A DNA stretch of 64,000 nucleotides from Mytilisepta virgata (taxonomy: Eukaryota > Mollusca > Bivalvia > Mytilida > Mytilidae): positions 127,170,614-127,234,613 of the forward strand of contig CM051521.1 of the NCBI GenBank assembly GCA_028015205.1, written 5' to 3'. The position numbers and the translations under genes were made by a program. Under the pieces are notes generated by a model, which made no database searches, was not told the DNA's origin, and saw only the letters and a program-made list of their open reading frames with translations. Below are positions 35,801-50,800 of the stretch, in pieces. Within the stretch, counting starts at the first letter, position 1; the number at the start of each line of letters is the position of its first letter.

Positions 35801-38800
35801 AACCAAAATAAGGGTTAAATTAATGTATTTAGTTGATTATATTACCCTTTCATTATCTTGTTTATCCTGTCTGAATGCCCAAACACACAATAAAATATAC
35901 ACCAATACAAGGGAAATAACTGTCGCAAAAACTGCTGCGTTGTTTTTCAAGTCAAACTTTGAAAACACTGTACTAAAATCTATTGTGTTTGGTGGTACAT
36001 AGAAGGTTGTCGCAAAACTATTGCCTGGTGGGTTGGTACAGTCACAAATGGTCTCATTTAATGTTGATAACCGTGAAAGCTACAATAAAGATACTTTATT
36101 TTCATTCTCATTTTTACCAGCTTTTATAGTGTTAACAAACAGACTTCGCCGTATAACGTTCGGTTTATCATATCATATCATTCTTATTATTTTTGTGGGG
36201 TGGGGGGGGCAATATAATGTTCTAATGAGGGTAATTTTTCACATAATTGAAACAATTCCCAACATGAAATATTTTATCTTGGCAGCTTTAAAACTTGATA
36301 TATTTCTTAATTCATTAAGGAAAAAAGAGTTTTTATACTAAAATGCTGTTACCGTGGTCAATGATGCGAGCACAGCAATAGCCCACCTTTCCAGAAACTC
36401 ATTTCTGGTATCACGATTCTGACTCAAAATTATAATTTGAAGCATGTTATTTCTCTTACTTCCGTTTCCGGTGAACGAAACTTTTTCTAGCCTTAGTATG
36501 TAGCAGAATATGGCTGCCCCCATTAAACAAAGACTTTTCTAAATGACCCATATGTACAAAATGCATATGCTCCTATAGCGCTCGCTGCGCTCGCTATTAT
36601 TTAAAAATAAACATGATTTTGATATCGAAGCTGTACGAATTGATAGTGTGACAGAAAATAACAACGGATACTAGGTAAAAATAAATTTAAAAGTGGATTC
36701 AGGTGTCGCTGGACATTAAATATCAAGTGATATATAATTTGATATAACTTTATAATATAGTAGCTAAACCCGTTCCATGTTTTATTGTTAGTTTTTCAGT
36801 TATTGTTATTTTATATATTACATGTAGACCGAAAAAAACAATACTAAGGACAATTCCAATTTTAGAAAAATTACCGTGCATGCGGTCTTGCTCCATTTTT
36901 TGTTTGTTGTGTCCCACACTCTACATCCTACAGTAACTCCTATAATCTGATATTCTACCACTATAGTGTCCAGTGATCGCTTCTTTCTACTGAGGTACGT
37001 TACATTTAATGTTTCTAGAGGAAGAAGAAATGGTGACGTTACTTTGGAGGGTAAATCAATAATCATAAATGCCTAGTCACATGGATAGGCATGGAAAAGA
37101 AAGATCCAAGAAGGGTACCAAAAATGACAAATAAAAGTAAACAAATTGATGAGTAATCATGGATCCGCAACAAAAAGTACAAAGTAAACTCGGATCGTTC
37201 AGAAGGGGAAGTTGTTCATTATCAAGCAAAAACACCTATTCGGTCATCAAGAAACAAATTATACAGTTGGAAAAGGTTAGTTTTTGGAAAACTTAAATCG
37301 ATAAAGATCTACGATCATCAGTTCTTGAACAGAATATCGTTGTTTGAGTAGTCTTCCGGAACATAACTGTATAGTATAGTAGAAAATGAATACTATAAAA
37401 CAAAGCGCCCTATAAAAAGATATTTTTTTAGGTTATCTTTCCTTTACGCTAGAAACCTTATAAACAGTATTTTATTCACATGGTTCGGTGCCTTACTATC
37501 ATACAATACAACATATTGTTATCAAAAACTTCACAATAAAGTATGATATCAACAATATGATATAACTTTTTAACACAAAATAAATCCGACATTCATGTGA
37601 TCAAATCAAGGAAATAAAATCACTTTTATTGGCGTTCTTCACCTTATAGAGAGGCCTTCAAACACTTCAGAAAAATCTGTCATCCAAGAATTTTCAGTTT
37701 ACCTTGAGGATGTGTTTATACCAACTACTAACTTACAGCTGTAACACTGACTAGACAGAAAGTAATATTTCACCGACTTACCGTCTTTCTTTATAAATAC
37801 ACCGATATAAACTATCGTGGATTCTGTATATAATCCACTGTCAACTATTACTTTAATTTCATCAGATGAAATCCAGTCTTCAGCTGTTATGGTTTTCTGC
37901 CAGTCATGTATCTCTTCTGTTGGTTCCCGTTTCTTTCGTATATAAACCGTGTGGTTCAGATGATCTAATGCTTTCCTGATAGTGAAAACCAAACTGTCCG
38001 ATGGAGTCTTCCAATACATTTTATACATTACCATTTGTGACGTTCCTTCATTTGTGTCTGTAGGAATGGCTACTTGAACACTTTTTACTGTTGAAGTCAA
38101 ATCCTGATTAGGTATTTGAATTTTGGAAGGTATTGCAGAGCTCGTGGAATTTTCATCGCTTACTGATACAGTAACAGTTTTGGATGAGATGTATTTAGAC
38201 TCTTCGTCCCATGAAAATGGGGTGTGGTCATACATTGTCACCTAGAACAAAATGTATTCAAATACTCACAGAGTTTAATCTATGATTCAGTAACTAACAA
38301 CTATATAATCTCAATGCCAACGGCTATAAACGTAAAGAATGAGAACATATATACCCAAGGAGCAAAAAACAAAAAAAAACAAAAAAAAAACGCAACCCAC
38401 CAGACAGACAAACCCGGGAAGACAAACGAACAACCACAAGCACAACAAACAATCACTGAAACTAAAAAACAATAAACAACACGAACTCCTATAAAAACCA
38501 GGAGTGACCTCGGTGCTTCGGAAATGTAAGCGCTAAATAATTATTCACTGTATTTCCATGCTTTAGTTTTTTATTTATTTTGGTATTTTGTGATACGTTT
38601 TATTAGTAAAACATATTTATCCATTTGAACATTATGATGCTCAAGACCAAGACTCAGAAGGTGGTACCATAAGTGCCATCCTCCACATGGAAAGAAGGGC
38701 ATGTTATGCATAACATTAATATCTGTTTAAATGCGTAATGAAACTGACATCGCATCTACAGCCAGCAATTATTTATTCCGAGCAAGGATAAAAAGTAAGG

Positions 38801-41800
38801 TTTCTAACTTGATCAATGGTGAACTAGGGGTTTTCCCAACATGGTTTCCAAATTTGAGCTTTTGATATATAGCGTCACATGAAAGACGTGAGAGAGTCAA
38901 TACAGGTTTCATAGTATATTATGCAAGATCATATCCCATCTGTACGACTCTCGTTTAAGTGAATCAAGTGTGTCACAAGCTCTAATAGTAATCGATATTT
39001 GCTGACTATCCATTGACAATAACATGGAAGACGGGAACTCGTATTAAATTAATACTTAAAATTTAGTTATAAAACTGTTATATTTTGTGTAAACTGAGGA
39101 GTAACTTCCTTCTCGATGATCTCTGGAAATTTAACTTGGCCATCACCATCGGGATTATTGTTTCGTCTTTCATTTTCGGTCTTCGGAAAAAATAACGAGT
39201 CGTAATATTCGTATCATGTTCATCAAAACTGGTACCATAGAATATCCATATAATGATCAGCATAAGATTTTCTCTTACTCTAAGAAAAAAACAATATTTA
39301 TTCTGATATGACAAGCTTCAAACGCTCTCGCTTGTGGCAAAATATTTAGCATAAAGGCCTACCCAACGTGGTAAAATCAAGATATTTTAAAGCCACTGGA
39401 ATTATTTCTCAATTAATCATCCTCATTTATCACTTATCAAATATTATATTACCTGTACATTCTGTTCCTCTCTAGACTCATATCCCGATTCCATAAAATT
39501 AAGACTGACGTCATTTGTTTGAAATCCCTGATTAATTAGTTCACTTATTAATGATTTATCTTCAGTTGAGTTGATGTACCCATTTTGTGCATAAACAGGC
39601 AATTGTTTACGATAATTTAACATCTGTAATACATGTCCAAGATTTGAAATACTCTCCGTCAGAACTTGAACTTCTTTTTTCACCTAAAAGGATAATGGTA
39701 TGTAAAAGTCTAATACTACACTGCAACTTGAATTGGAGTTAGCAAATAGCTCACCTATTAAAACTGAATGTGTCAAAAAAACTTACGTTTGCTTTAAAAA
39801 TGTAATTTTTTTAATTTATCAGTTTTTTCTCGAATTGTACGCAAAAATTGAACATTTTACCCATGCTGTCAAATACGTTATAATCGAATGCCTTTTTACT
39901 ATTGAAACATGTGAACATTTAAAATTTAACCTATGAACAATTAAATTATCATCCTTCTCACATCATACATTGAATTATCGTCGAATTACCCTTTCTAATA
40001 ATTATAACAAAAATGAATGTAAATGAGACCATCTTAGAAAGTATCTTTAGACATACCACATCATTTTGTATATCAGCATCAAGTTCGTTCTTCAAAGCAA
40101 CCCGTGAAGCTATAAACGCCCTTTCTGCTTCTGTCAAATCTGCATCATTTGTTTCTGAGAATGTCTTTCTATCTGATATAACATTCATCACAGTGTATAT
40201 GTCTAACTGGTTTGGTGTATCAGCGGAGGATTTCGGTAGTATTGCTTCTAAGGCATTGTTTAGTACCCTCAAAATACCTGAAATCAATAATAATTACCTG
40301 TTTAGTATCCTCAAAATACCTGAAATCGATAATAATTACCTGTTTAGTACCCTCTAAATACCTGAAATCAATAATAATTACAGTATTGACGACATATAAA
40401 TATACCAATTAACTATATTCACACTAATAGCAATAAAATTTAAAACTTAAAGGATTTATAAGCTAATAGACCATAATATTGTCGAAAACTTGACTCGCTT
40501 CCATAACAAAAATGCTGTTAGTACATCTGGGAAATGTGACAATGTCCTAACAACTGTTTTTTTTAAAGTTTTTACTTTGGGTTCCTAAAAAACTGAAGCT
40601 TCGATAAATAACACAGCAGACAACCGAAATTACACACAATCAATACTAACATAAAAAGAGATCCTTGAAACAAATAATCACTTTTGAAATCAACGAAGGA
40701 TGCAGAACTAAATCTTTCTCTCTTTACTGATTACAAAGATACGTAAAAATAGATCTTAAAATGATTATTTACCAAAGACGGATTCAGAGTCATTTTATAT
40801 CAGTAGTATTCATCAAATGTTTAGGTACAGCATCTAAATTCAAAATGTTTGGAAGCAGTATTAAAAACATTTGACCTCTTTGACCTCTACACTTAATTCT
40901 AAACTTAAAAGGTCGATGAAACATCTAGTTCAACGCTGATTTTTATTTTTATGAAAAACTGTTCATGCAGGTACAATGTTCTAATATTGGGCAGAGACAA
41001 ACATTGTAAAGAACCACTTTATCTTATTATGACCAAATGTAGTCTGAAGATGACTTTATAAACATACTAGATTTTCACAGACTTTTTCGTAACATTCGTC
41101 TTTTGTGAATTTTCAATCATCAAAATTTCAATGAGCATTAACTGTGCATTATGAATACAACCAGTTTTCAAACGAAATTGCACGTGATAATTTAATCAAC
41201 CTGTGGATAATAGAGGGTCGAAGATGGGGTTTGTTATCAATTCTGTTGTTTAATTAATTAAACAGAATTAGAGAATGCAACGTAAAATATACACGACCTT
41301 AAGCACATACGTCAATGTTAAATCAAATGAAGAAAGTACATATAAAGATGAATACCTTGACACGTGGATATATAATCCTCGTACTTCGGATAGGTCTCGT
41401 TGTTTGTTAGCTTGACCAATTTATCCAACAATACCTTGTTACCCTCGAATGCCTTAGACTGAAATAAATCATAATAAAGGGTATTATGAAAATTAATCAT
41501 ACAAAAATGTCAGTCTCATCCCAATCTGTCTAAATAAAAAAAAACATATTTTAAAAAGAAGTAAACATTTTAAGATGCAAATTGTACCAAATATGCCTAT
41601 TTCGTAGAATTATTGCCCAGTAGTTTTGCTTTGGGTCGAACATGGTGTAAGCCGAAACAATAACACATAATGTTGAAGAGAAGTGTCAAATCAGGGTATC
41701 ATCTATGGACATATCTATAAACGAGGAAGATACAATGTTGTACATATAAGATAAATATTATCGCTCCATTGAAGACCTATTGGTAGCCTTGTGCTGTTTT

Positions 41801-44800
41801 CTGATCTTTGGTCGGGTTGTTGTATCTTTGACACATTCCCCTTTTCCATTCTCTATTCTGCTGAATGTCATCGATTTCTGGTAAATTAAGTCTTTTTAGT
41901 AAATACTAGAATGGATAACAGGAGAGGTCAACAATGACTTACAAATCAATAAAGGATAAACATATAAGAAAAAAAAACAACAGAGGACAGAATAGTAAAT
42001 CACGGTTGTTCAAACTTTCTATTTAATTTCACAGCACTACAGGCTTTTACCAGATACGACCAGCAAGTTATAACTGTTATGATAGAACTATCTGAAAAGC
42101 AGGGTAAAGTTTTTTCCATTAAAAAAGAAGGGTATCACAAATTAAGGTACTACTGTACGCATGTCGTGGATTATAGCAGGCCTCATGTTTTATTCTCATT
42201 TTGATATACTTCTGGAAAAGAGTGACAAAACCATCCTTTTGGCGTTATACGGCACAAGATGACTTTATTACGGTGTGACATTGCACGAACCGTACTAATG
42301 TAGCCTCTGTTATCTGCCAGGGTCGGTAAAAGAAGGCTGGCATACTTCCGGTCATAACAAATATGCTAAAGTTTTTATATCTAAGTACGTGTATATAATA
42401 ATTTATCAGGTAAATATTTAATCAATTAGTATAATTACTTACAGCTGAATCATTTCCAGTAAAATCTTTATTGATGATAACTGTGCCGATACTGTTTACT
42501 AGCTGGTCTATATTGACTGTTGACGATCCATCTACTACATCTGAAGCCTCATCTAAAATTCCTGAAAAGCTGGCAAGTTTCTGCAAGATGAAATTACATA
42601 CAAGTATGTACTTAGTGATAAGATTCCAATTTTTAATTTTGAAATGATGGCCATAAAGGCAGCTTGCTACAGTTTTATATACAAACACGTCATATCACTC
42701 AGTATCTAAGAAATACGATTCTGCCTTTACTTTATTCAATTAAACTGTGAAGTAATGCCATTTCTAATCTCCTTCATATTACACGGAGTCCAGTTATATC
42801 AAGTGACTCCTTACGTTTAAGTTACTCTATAACACTCTATAATATACTCACATTTATAATGTTAGTCTTTGTTACAACATCTCCTCTGTCCGGATTCTGA
42901 TACATATCCCATAATTCATCAAATGTTTTGGTAACTTTTGTACCATCTGGTAATTCTGTTACACCAATTTCAACCCATTCAGCTGGTTCCGTTTCAAATA
43001 TTGTTTTGTTAACATTCTAAAAAGAATACGTGTTTATATTTACCTCTAATGAACAACAAAGATAGGCAAATCGATAAGACTGTATTCAGTAATAAAACAT
43101 TTACAAGGGACAACGAATGGTAAAATCTATATAAAGGGCTTACTCCTGGTAAAATAATGAATCCACCGTGAATTATTTCTATTCTTATAGGACAGTGTCT
43201 ACCACATTCTGAAGGGCCACGGCGTCCGAGTGGTCTAGGTAGTTTGTCATGACTACTAATGATCACAAGCCTGTCAACTCGGAGGTTGTGAGTTCGAATC
43301 TCACGTGTGGCGGTGTGTTCGACTCCGATCTTAATTGAAAAGAATTGCCAATGTTCCTACCGAAAGTCGGTTGTTCTCTCCGGGTACTCCGTCTTCCTCC
43401 ACCAATAAAAACTGGCCGCCGCGAAATGGCCAAAATGTGCTGAAAACGATATAAAACCCCAACTAAACAAACAAACGACATTCTGAAATGCCGAAACAAA
43501 GGTATTCGGACATGAAGATGCCATTGCACAACGAAAGTTACACTATAACGTCGTTCTATTGTAAAACATATTCATGAAGTTATTTTAAAAATAGTATTTA
43601 TATTTTTTCTTGATTTGTGCATAACGGGTTTGCTCGTGTACGACAGAAGTTATAGAACCGTTTATATCCACTCTCCACTAGCTGCGAAAGTGGAATACTC
43701 CTTTAGCCCGGTTGGTAGAGCGGTGGAATATTGTACCAAACGTTCCGGGTTCGGCCTCCGGTTGGTGCGTGGGTCATTTTGGGAGACAAATCATGCTCTA
43801 CTTTTACAATGGCGCCCAATTAAAAACCCACGGTTGTCAAAAAGGGCTAGTTAGCAAATGTGTTCAAGTTTCTTATATCGTAATCGTGGGACCGTTACTC
43901 CTGAGCTGGGGGAAGTGTAACGGGGATTCCATCATGTACAATAGAAGTTATAGAAACTTAACATGTTTACAACCACCCTCCTCCTTTAGCTCAGTTAGTA
44001 GAGCGGTGGAATACTGTACCAAAGGTTCCGGGTTCGATCCAGGTAATTTTGGGAGACAAATGATGCTCTACTGTTACAAAATTACATTTTGTTGTATTTA
44101 CATGTTAATGTCTGAATTGTCGGTAATCAGTTTTAGTTTTTGATGATGGGTATTGTATATTATTTTACAAGTAAGAAGACAAACAGTTAGAACAATAAAA
44201 AAGGAATTTGAAAAATTTAAAACAAGAATCGGTTCATTTACAAGCGGGGGTTATAAACAGTGTTCACAGTTAATATATCTGATGAAGTAAATTGGCCTAT
44301 ACATACTAAATCACTTATAGGAGTACCAGCCACTTCGGCGTTCATAGCGACTTGTTTGATGTTCCCTGTCTGCCAGTAGTAATCAATATTTTCACTAGAT
44401 GAATCCAAGAATGACGAAACACTAGTTTCATCTGTAGTTGTGTAGGGTGGAACAACCTGCAAGGCATATAAAATTAATTCAGAATAATAATATATTTTAT
44501 TCGCTATTAAAGAAATTTTGGTCATTAGTATTATTTTCTGGACAAAGCTCATGATGACACAAAAACTGTTCATACAGTAACATGATTTTTTTACTAGACT
44601 CGACTAGTCTGGGAATCCTCTGACGTCAAACGGCCATTTTTAAATCAGCTGTGGCCCATTGACGTCAGACCGCATCCCATATATAAAACTGTTCAGAATC
44701 TGCACTAACGATTTTTGTGAAGGTTAATTTTCAACCAAGAAAACCGTAAATACTTAATTTCTAAACTAGCTCTTCAGAAAAGTTTATAATTCTATGAAAC

Positions 44801-47800
44801 GTCCGATGTAATATAAACAACAACGGATTGTTACGGATGAATTATTTATGTTGTCTGGTTTTTTATTGAATGACAATCTTCAGTGAAGGAATAGCATTTA
44901 GCAAAGTCAAAATATCATCTTAGATATTGGAACACTGTAATGGTCAATCAATTCGTGATGACGACCGTAAAATTTCCTAATTGATGACATCAACTTATCC
45001 CTGATAAAACCCCGGTTAAGAAGCTTTTGTTCCAACTGACTGAGTGGTTACAGACTAGAAGACCTTTTATGTATTTCCTATATGGTAACCCGTGATAAAA
45101 TAAGTTCAGCTCTGACAACCATCTTCATTGACTTTCAAGGTCATCAGGGAAAATTTCTAAAGGAACATTGCTTTCAAGTTTGATTTCAAGTGACTTCGTA
45201 TTTTCAGAGAACGAGATTATAATTTAATAGTTAACACGACGAGGGAAAACACGACGGACGGACAATGGGAACTTTTATTAAAAAAAAAAAACAAGGTAAA
45301 AACTGATGTGAAATCAACGTTTATTCATTACATTCTCAAGCAAACAGCGCTTTTACTGTTGTTCTTTTATTTTTTTTAACATTTTTATTTCCATTATATA
45401 TTATCCAACTTAGAGGAAAATATTGTAAGATTTGTTCACCGATGTTTTGAATATGGAACGTTATCTAATTTAAATATCATTATTATTATTTTCCATTTTG
45501 AATAACGTTTTGTTTATATTACTGTCGAAGTACAATACCAAACGCAATTTGATGCTTTATATATGTACTTGCATTTTAAACATGTATTTATTTCGATCAG
45601 TACTCAAAAGAACGCAATACAAATGTATAATAATAAAAGAAATCCAAAACAAAAAGCTATCTTAAAAAGTGAGTGAAATTCACACATGACCATGTTGTTA
45701 TACGAAATAACTAAAAACAAGATTTGAATAAATGTAACAACAAAAAACTTCTGGACAACTCACCGGACCAATATTCTTAACACATTCTGTATAATCTATA
45801 AATATATCATATGTTTGTATCTTGATGGTAACATTATAATCATTTACTGCCAGACCAGGTTTTACTTTGATGTAATTAACTTCTTCAGCTGGAAAAGAAA
45901 AAAAACCTTTAAAATATCATAAAGATAAGAAATAGTAATAATATACGCTACAAATTATCAAAGAAAGAAACAACAATAGATAAAAAAGGAGAAATATATC
46001 AGGAAACGGCCTGTTGTACTGACGTCATGGATGTCGGACGTTAAACTCCACACAGCAATTAACATTCGGTAAGCCTTTTTTATAATAATTGCCGCCAGCA
46101 CGTCGGGTTACTTCATGTTTTACCTTTGGGAGATTTAGCTGGAGATTCAAATTTGAATGAAATTCCGAAACGTAAGGGGTGACATTTGACGAGATCTATG
46201 ACAATATTTATGTTGTGAAATGTATGATTGTGGTAAACTTCGTAAAATTTAACAATCATACATGTAAATACAATAAGGCTATTAATAAAAAGACTAACCA
46301 ATTACCACGACCTGACTTGGGACAGGCGCAGAAGACATGTGCTGGTTACTTGAAGGTATTTAGTACATTAGGAAGATTCTAAGTGATATTTGTATTTCTA
46401 ATTGTCTTAAATCATGAAGTATAAGTTGTTTCTGACTTTTGTTTAAATAAACCGATGGAGCAGTCGGAAACGACAGCTAATCCCCTCCTTAGGTTTGTAA
46501 TAGGAAACCCTCATAATGTAATATTTAAAATCTTAGCAGTGGACCTTATTGCAAAACTGTGAAGTTATCCGTTTCTGTCAGAATCGGGAGTTATCCATAC
46601 ATTAGTTTATTTAAAAAGAGACATGCTTCTATAATCATTTATATCTTCAAATCAAAATAAATTGGTTTCAAATGTAATGAAATCATTTAATAACAACTTA
46701 ATGTAGATGCTGTATTTGTATACTTATAATCACACTCTCTATTATCAGATATTTTCTTCAAACCAATTTACCAGCAATTTTGTCGAAAGTAACAGTAATT
46801 GCTGTTGTATTGTGCTAAATCAACGATATTTTTACAGCTCTGACAATTGATATGTAATTTAAATAGAAGTTTAATGCTATCTCTAAAGACTGGAAAACGG
46901 ACTCCCTAAAAGCATCATATCTTACATCTAAGTTGTTAATTACTGATGGTTTCATAGAATCAACATCTGACAATATCGGCAGAAACGATGGACAATTTTT
47001 AACTTTTGTTTGTTATGTTATTATTATGTACTTGGTTTTGTTCGACTTTTGTACGTTTTAGTTGTTCTAAGCCCCTTTTGACAGCTCACCACTTCCATTT
47101 ATTTTCCACGTATTTTATTGTTAATTGACATTTTTTGGAAGTTACACATGTATTAATAGTATAGAGAATGGAAACGGGGAATGTGTCAAAGAGACAACAA
47201 CCCGACCAAAGAGCAGAAAACAGCCCAAGTCCACCCATGGGTCTTCAACGCAGCGAGAAAATCCCTAAACAATAATACATACCATTTCAACGAAAGTGAC
47301 GCGACATTAAACTCCGAAACATACAAAAGAACAATCCTATCTTTATAGAGTATTGTTAACCGACATTGTTTGGAAGTTACACTTGTACTTCTTTTAAGAC
47401 TTACATCCGTAATAAAGAAGAGTTTCTTTTTCTTCAGAAAGCAGTTGTACTATACGATAATTTAACTGCTCTTTCCAATCTAAAGATTCATCTATTTTTT
47501 TTCTAAATCCTTCATCTTTCCAACCTTCAGTAGTTACTTTCTTTTCATCTAAAAAATATATATATATATATATAAAGTATACATGTATAACATGGTATAA
47601 ATTACAAAGATATGTAAACTATAACATTTTAATGGGAAATATTGTGTTAAATATGGAATACTTTTCATTTTACTTGTGGTATGGAATTGTTCCTTGTTGA
47701 AGTGATTATTCCTAGTTGTAATTATTGTTTCTCTCATATCTTTGGGATATTGTCTTATTGACGATTACCTTTACACCTTATCCTTACAGTCTCGTTAGAC

Positions 47801-50800
47801 TTGTACATTTATTTTACGGGCAGGTTATCCGTGTGTCTATTTAAAGTTTACGTTCTTTTGCATAGATTGTCATATATACTAGTCTCCATGGCTGTATTTT
47901 TGTTTTCAATTTTTGCCATTTTTATAACGAGGACAAATATACCTAAAACATAATCCATCGGACAGACAAACCCGGGAAGACAAATGAACAACCACAAGCA
48001 CAACAAATAAACACTGAAAACTAAAAAACAATGAACAACACGAACTCCTATGAAAAACAGGAGTGAACCCAGGTGCTCCGGAATGGTAAGCAGTTCCTGC
48101 TCCGTATACGGCATCCGTCGTGAAGTTCAATTAGTCAGTCTGGTAAAAGTCACAAATCGGTGGAGGCACATGAAATGTTACGACAGTGGGAACAGGTCCA
48201 ACAACACCTTAGATATTGGAACACTGTAAAGGTCAATCAATTTTTTCTCTTCTGGTTTCACTTTTATATTTATTTTATTATTATTATTATTATTTTATAT
48301 TTTCGTTGTTGTTGTAAATATGTAATTTACCGATGAAACATGCTTTATGTTAAGTTCATAAAACTAGCATTAAAGATCATTTGCTGTTACCCCATATAGC
48401 ATCTTCTATTTGACAGGTTCCTCCATAAGGCAGTATGTTTGTTGTAACTATCCAGATACCAGTACTGATTTCCCCTGTAGACAACTGCATGAAGGATTCT
48501 ATAAGATACCCAGTACTGGCATTCAGTACATTGGCCTTCATCACAAATTCTCTGCTGTTTATGTCTAAAAACAATCAGAATAATTACATGCTTTAATTTT
48601 CTGCAATATTTTAGTAACAAAAGAAAAAAATATATACTAAATATAAAGCCATATTTTTTTTAAAAAAAAACGTGATCATCTCTGTTGTTTCCATCTTGAG
48701 AATGCGGCAGTTACATATTGTACAGTAAATTTTACTAAATGAAATTTTTTTTTATAATCCTTCACAATTTTAATTGCTGAAAAAAATACATGCTTATCCT
48801 TCTTGGCAGTTTTATAATCTATCTCTGTTTTTATACTACAATTTGCGTTTTTTCTCCTATAGTGTCCATGTCGCTTGGTTTTATTTTGCATATGAATTTC
48901 ACCCTTCACTTTACCCTCAGAATTTTATAACATATATATTTTTCGATTTTCCATGTCACTTGGTTTTATTTTTCATATGAATTTCACCCTTCACCTTACC
49001 CTCAGAATTTTATAACATATATATTTTTCGATGGTCCATGTCACCATGTCACTTGGTTTTTTTTTTGCATATGAATTTCATCCTTCACCTTACCCTCAGA
49101 ATTTTATAACATATATATTTTTCGATGGTCCCTGTCACCATGTCACTTGGTTTTTTTGCATATGAACTTCATCCTTCACCTTACCCTCAGAATTTTATAA
49201 CATATATATTTTTCGATGTTGTTATAAAAATATGTTTGACAATGCGGTCCTCAAATTAACATGACAAATGATTAAGCTGTTTTTCATCTTGATGGATATA
49301 AGTTACTGTTGGGCCTTCAACATGGCGAAGTCTCATAGATGTCTGCAAGTCCAAGACTGGTTCTAGCACTGGCTTGTACAGGAAATGGTTTCAAATACTT
49401 ATATGCTTGAAATTAAAGGTAGTGGAAAGAAGTGAGAATCAAGGATAATAATATCATTCGCCATTTAATATTTAAAAACAGCTTCGTTTTACCTGTCAAC
49501 ATCCAGTTATTCCAGTAAGTGTTATCTTCCGATTTACGGCTGTAAATATTAAAATTTTTGACATTCCACCAAAATCTGAACCCCTTTTGTTGTTTATATG
49601 TACAACTTGGACATGTAGCTTTTAAAGACATGATGGAAGTTAATGCTGTCTTCTTCATGCAATTTAAACGACATCTGAAATGGAACAAAAACAGAGAGCA
49701 ATGTACACTCAAACACGTTTACCCCAGGCATATTCTACAGGTACATGTTCACAACACAGTATTTTTCAGAGGCTGCTTGTTTATCATTATAAATTTGTTT
49801 ATGTGGCATTTATGATAACGTGTTTTGAATTCTTTTTAACATTTTTATGTGCATTTAAATGAATTTTGTGCAAATGGTTTTCTATGCTCTGTTATTTCGG
49901 GTTAATTTAACACCATGATATAATACTCACTACCTTTCAAGTATGAATCAAGAAAATGGTTGATTCATATAGCAAGGCAGTGTTTACTCCTGTAAATATT
50001 TTGGAAATATATGTAAAAAATACATTTTTTTTTTATAAACGCTACAATTATGACCCGATTATAAAAACTAGCTTTGGGATGATAAATGGCCATTCTCTCG
50101 AACTACGATCGACAATCTTTTTTTATTTTTTGTTTTGTTTTGTTTTGGTTTTTTTTGGTTTTTGGTTTTTTGTTTTTTTTGTATTTTTTGATTATCTTGT
50201 ATTTTATCATTCACATTTCATGGTTTAGATTATAAGCAGCTTTACGCACATTCCCTATGTTATACGTTTCTTCTGTAAAGATATGCGACTTCTGTAAATG
50301 CGAGACTTTACACATGTAGACACAGGGTATAGTTTCTGTAATAAGGAACGATCATATACTTTGCCATTTCTTTATTTGACCTATTGCAAGCTTATTCGCA
50401 TGCTTCCAATCCAAATTTTAAGTTTAACTCAATTCATTAGTTTTTCCACAAGTTGTAATAACAGTAGTGCTACAGTGATGTGGGTTAAATAACAACTAGA
50501 CAAAACCCAAATTTAAGCGAACCACTAAAGAGGACACCATTTAGCATTCAACAACAAGAACTCGCACCTGATTTAAGGTAATCTCTTATTAGAGGTAACC
50601 GGATAATGGACGAAGGAATCGCCATCCAGTGTAAACTTTCCTTAAAAAATCTTCTCCTTAAATCACTTGGTCAACTGGGACCAAACTTTGTGGGATGGTC
50701 CTTGAGTAGTCCCCTTTCAAAAGTCTGTTTGGGTTCAATATGAACGAAGTTACTTAAAAATAGAAAATATCCCCTGAAACTGCTGGCCCAATTCATGCTT

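Larger units (their letters stand above)
35333..37781. other. Gene B introns around the GPS exons
   Basis: 35333-35845, 36080-36874 and 37015-37781. Only a short palindrome near 36574-36597 (atagcg...cgctat) stands out; no gene or element recognised. Confidence 0.5.

Noticed and set aside
37015..37066. Longer form of the gene B GPS exon using the AG near 37056
   Set aside because: It gives the wrong phase and a stop; the acceptor at 37015-37016 gives 140 nt, as in gene A.
43195..43290. Functional tRNA gene
   Set aside because: T arm and acceptor pair well, but the sequence continues into a body shared with another copy, so it is a SINE head.
44306..44307. Read-through of the exon ending at 44307
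   Set aside because: Continuation meets a stop about 70 bases later, while the donor gtatgt keeps the frame to the next exon.
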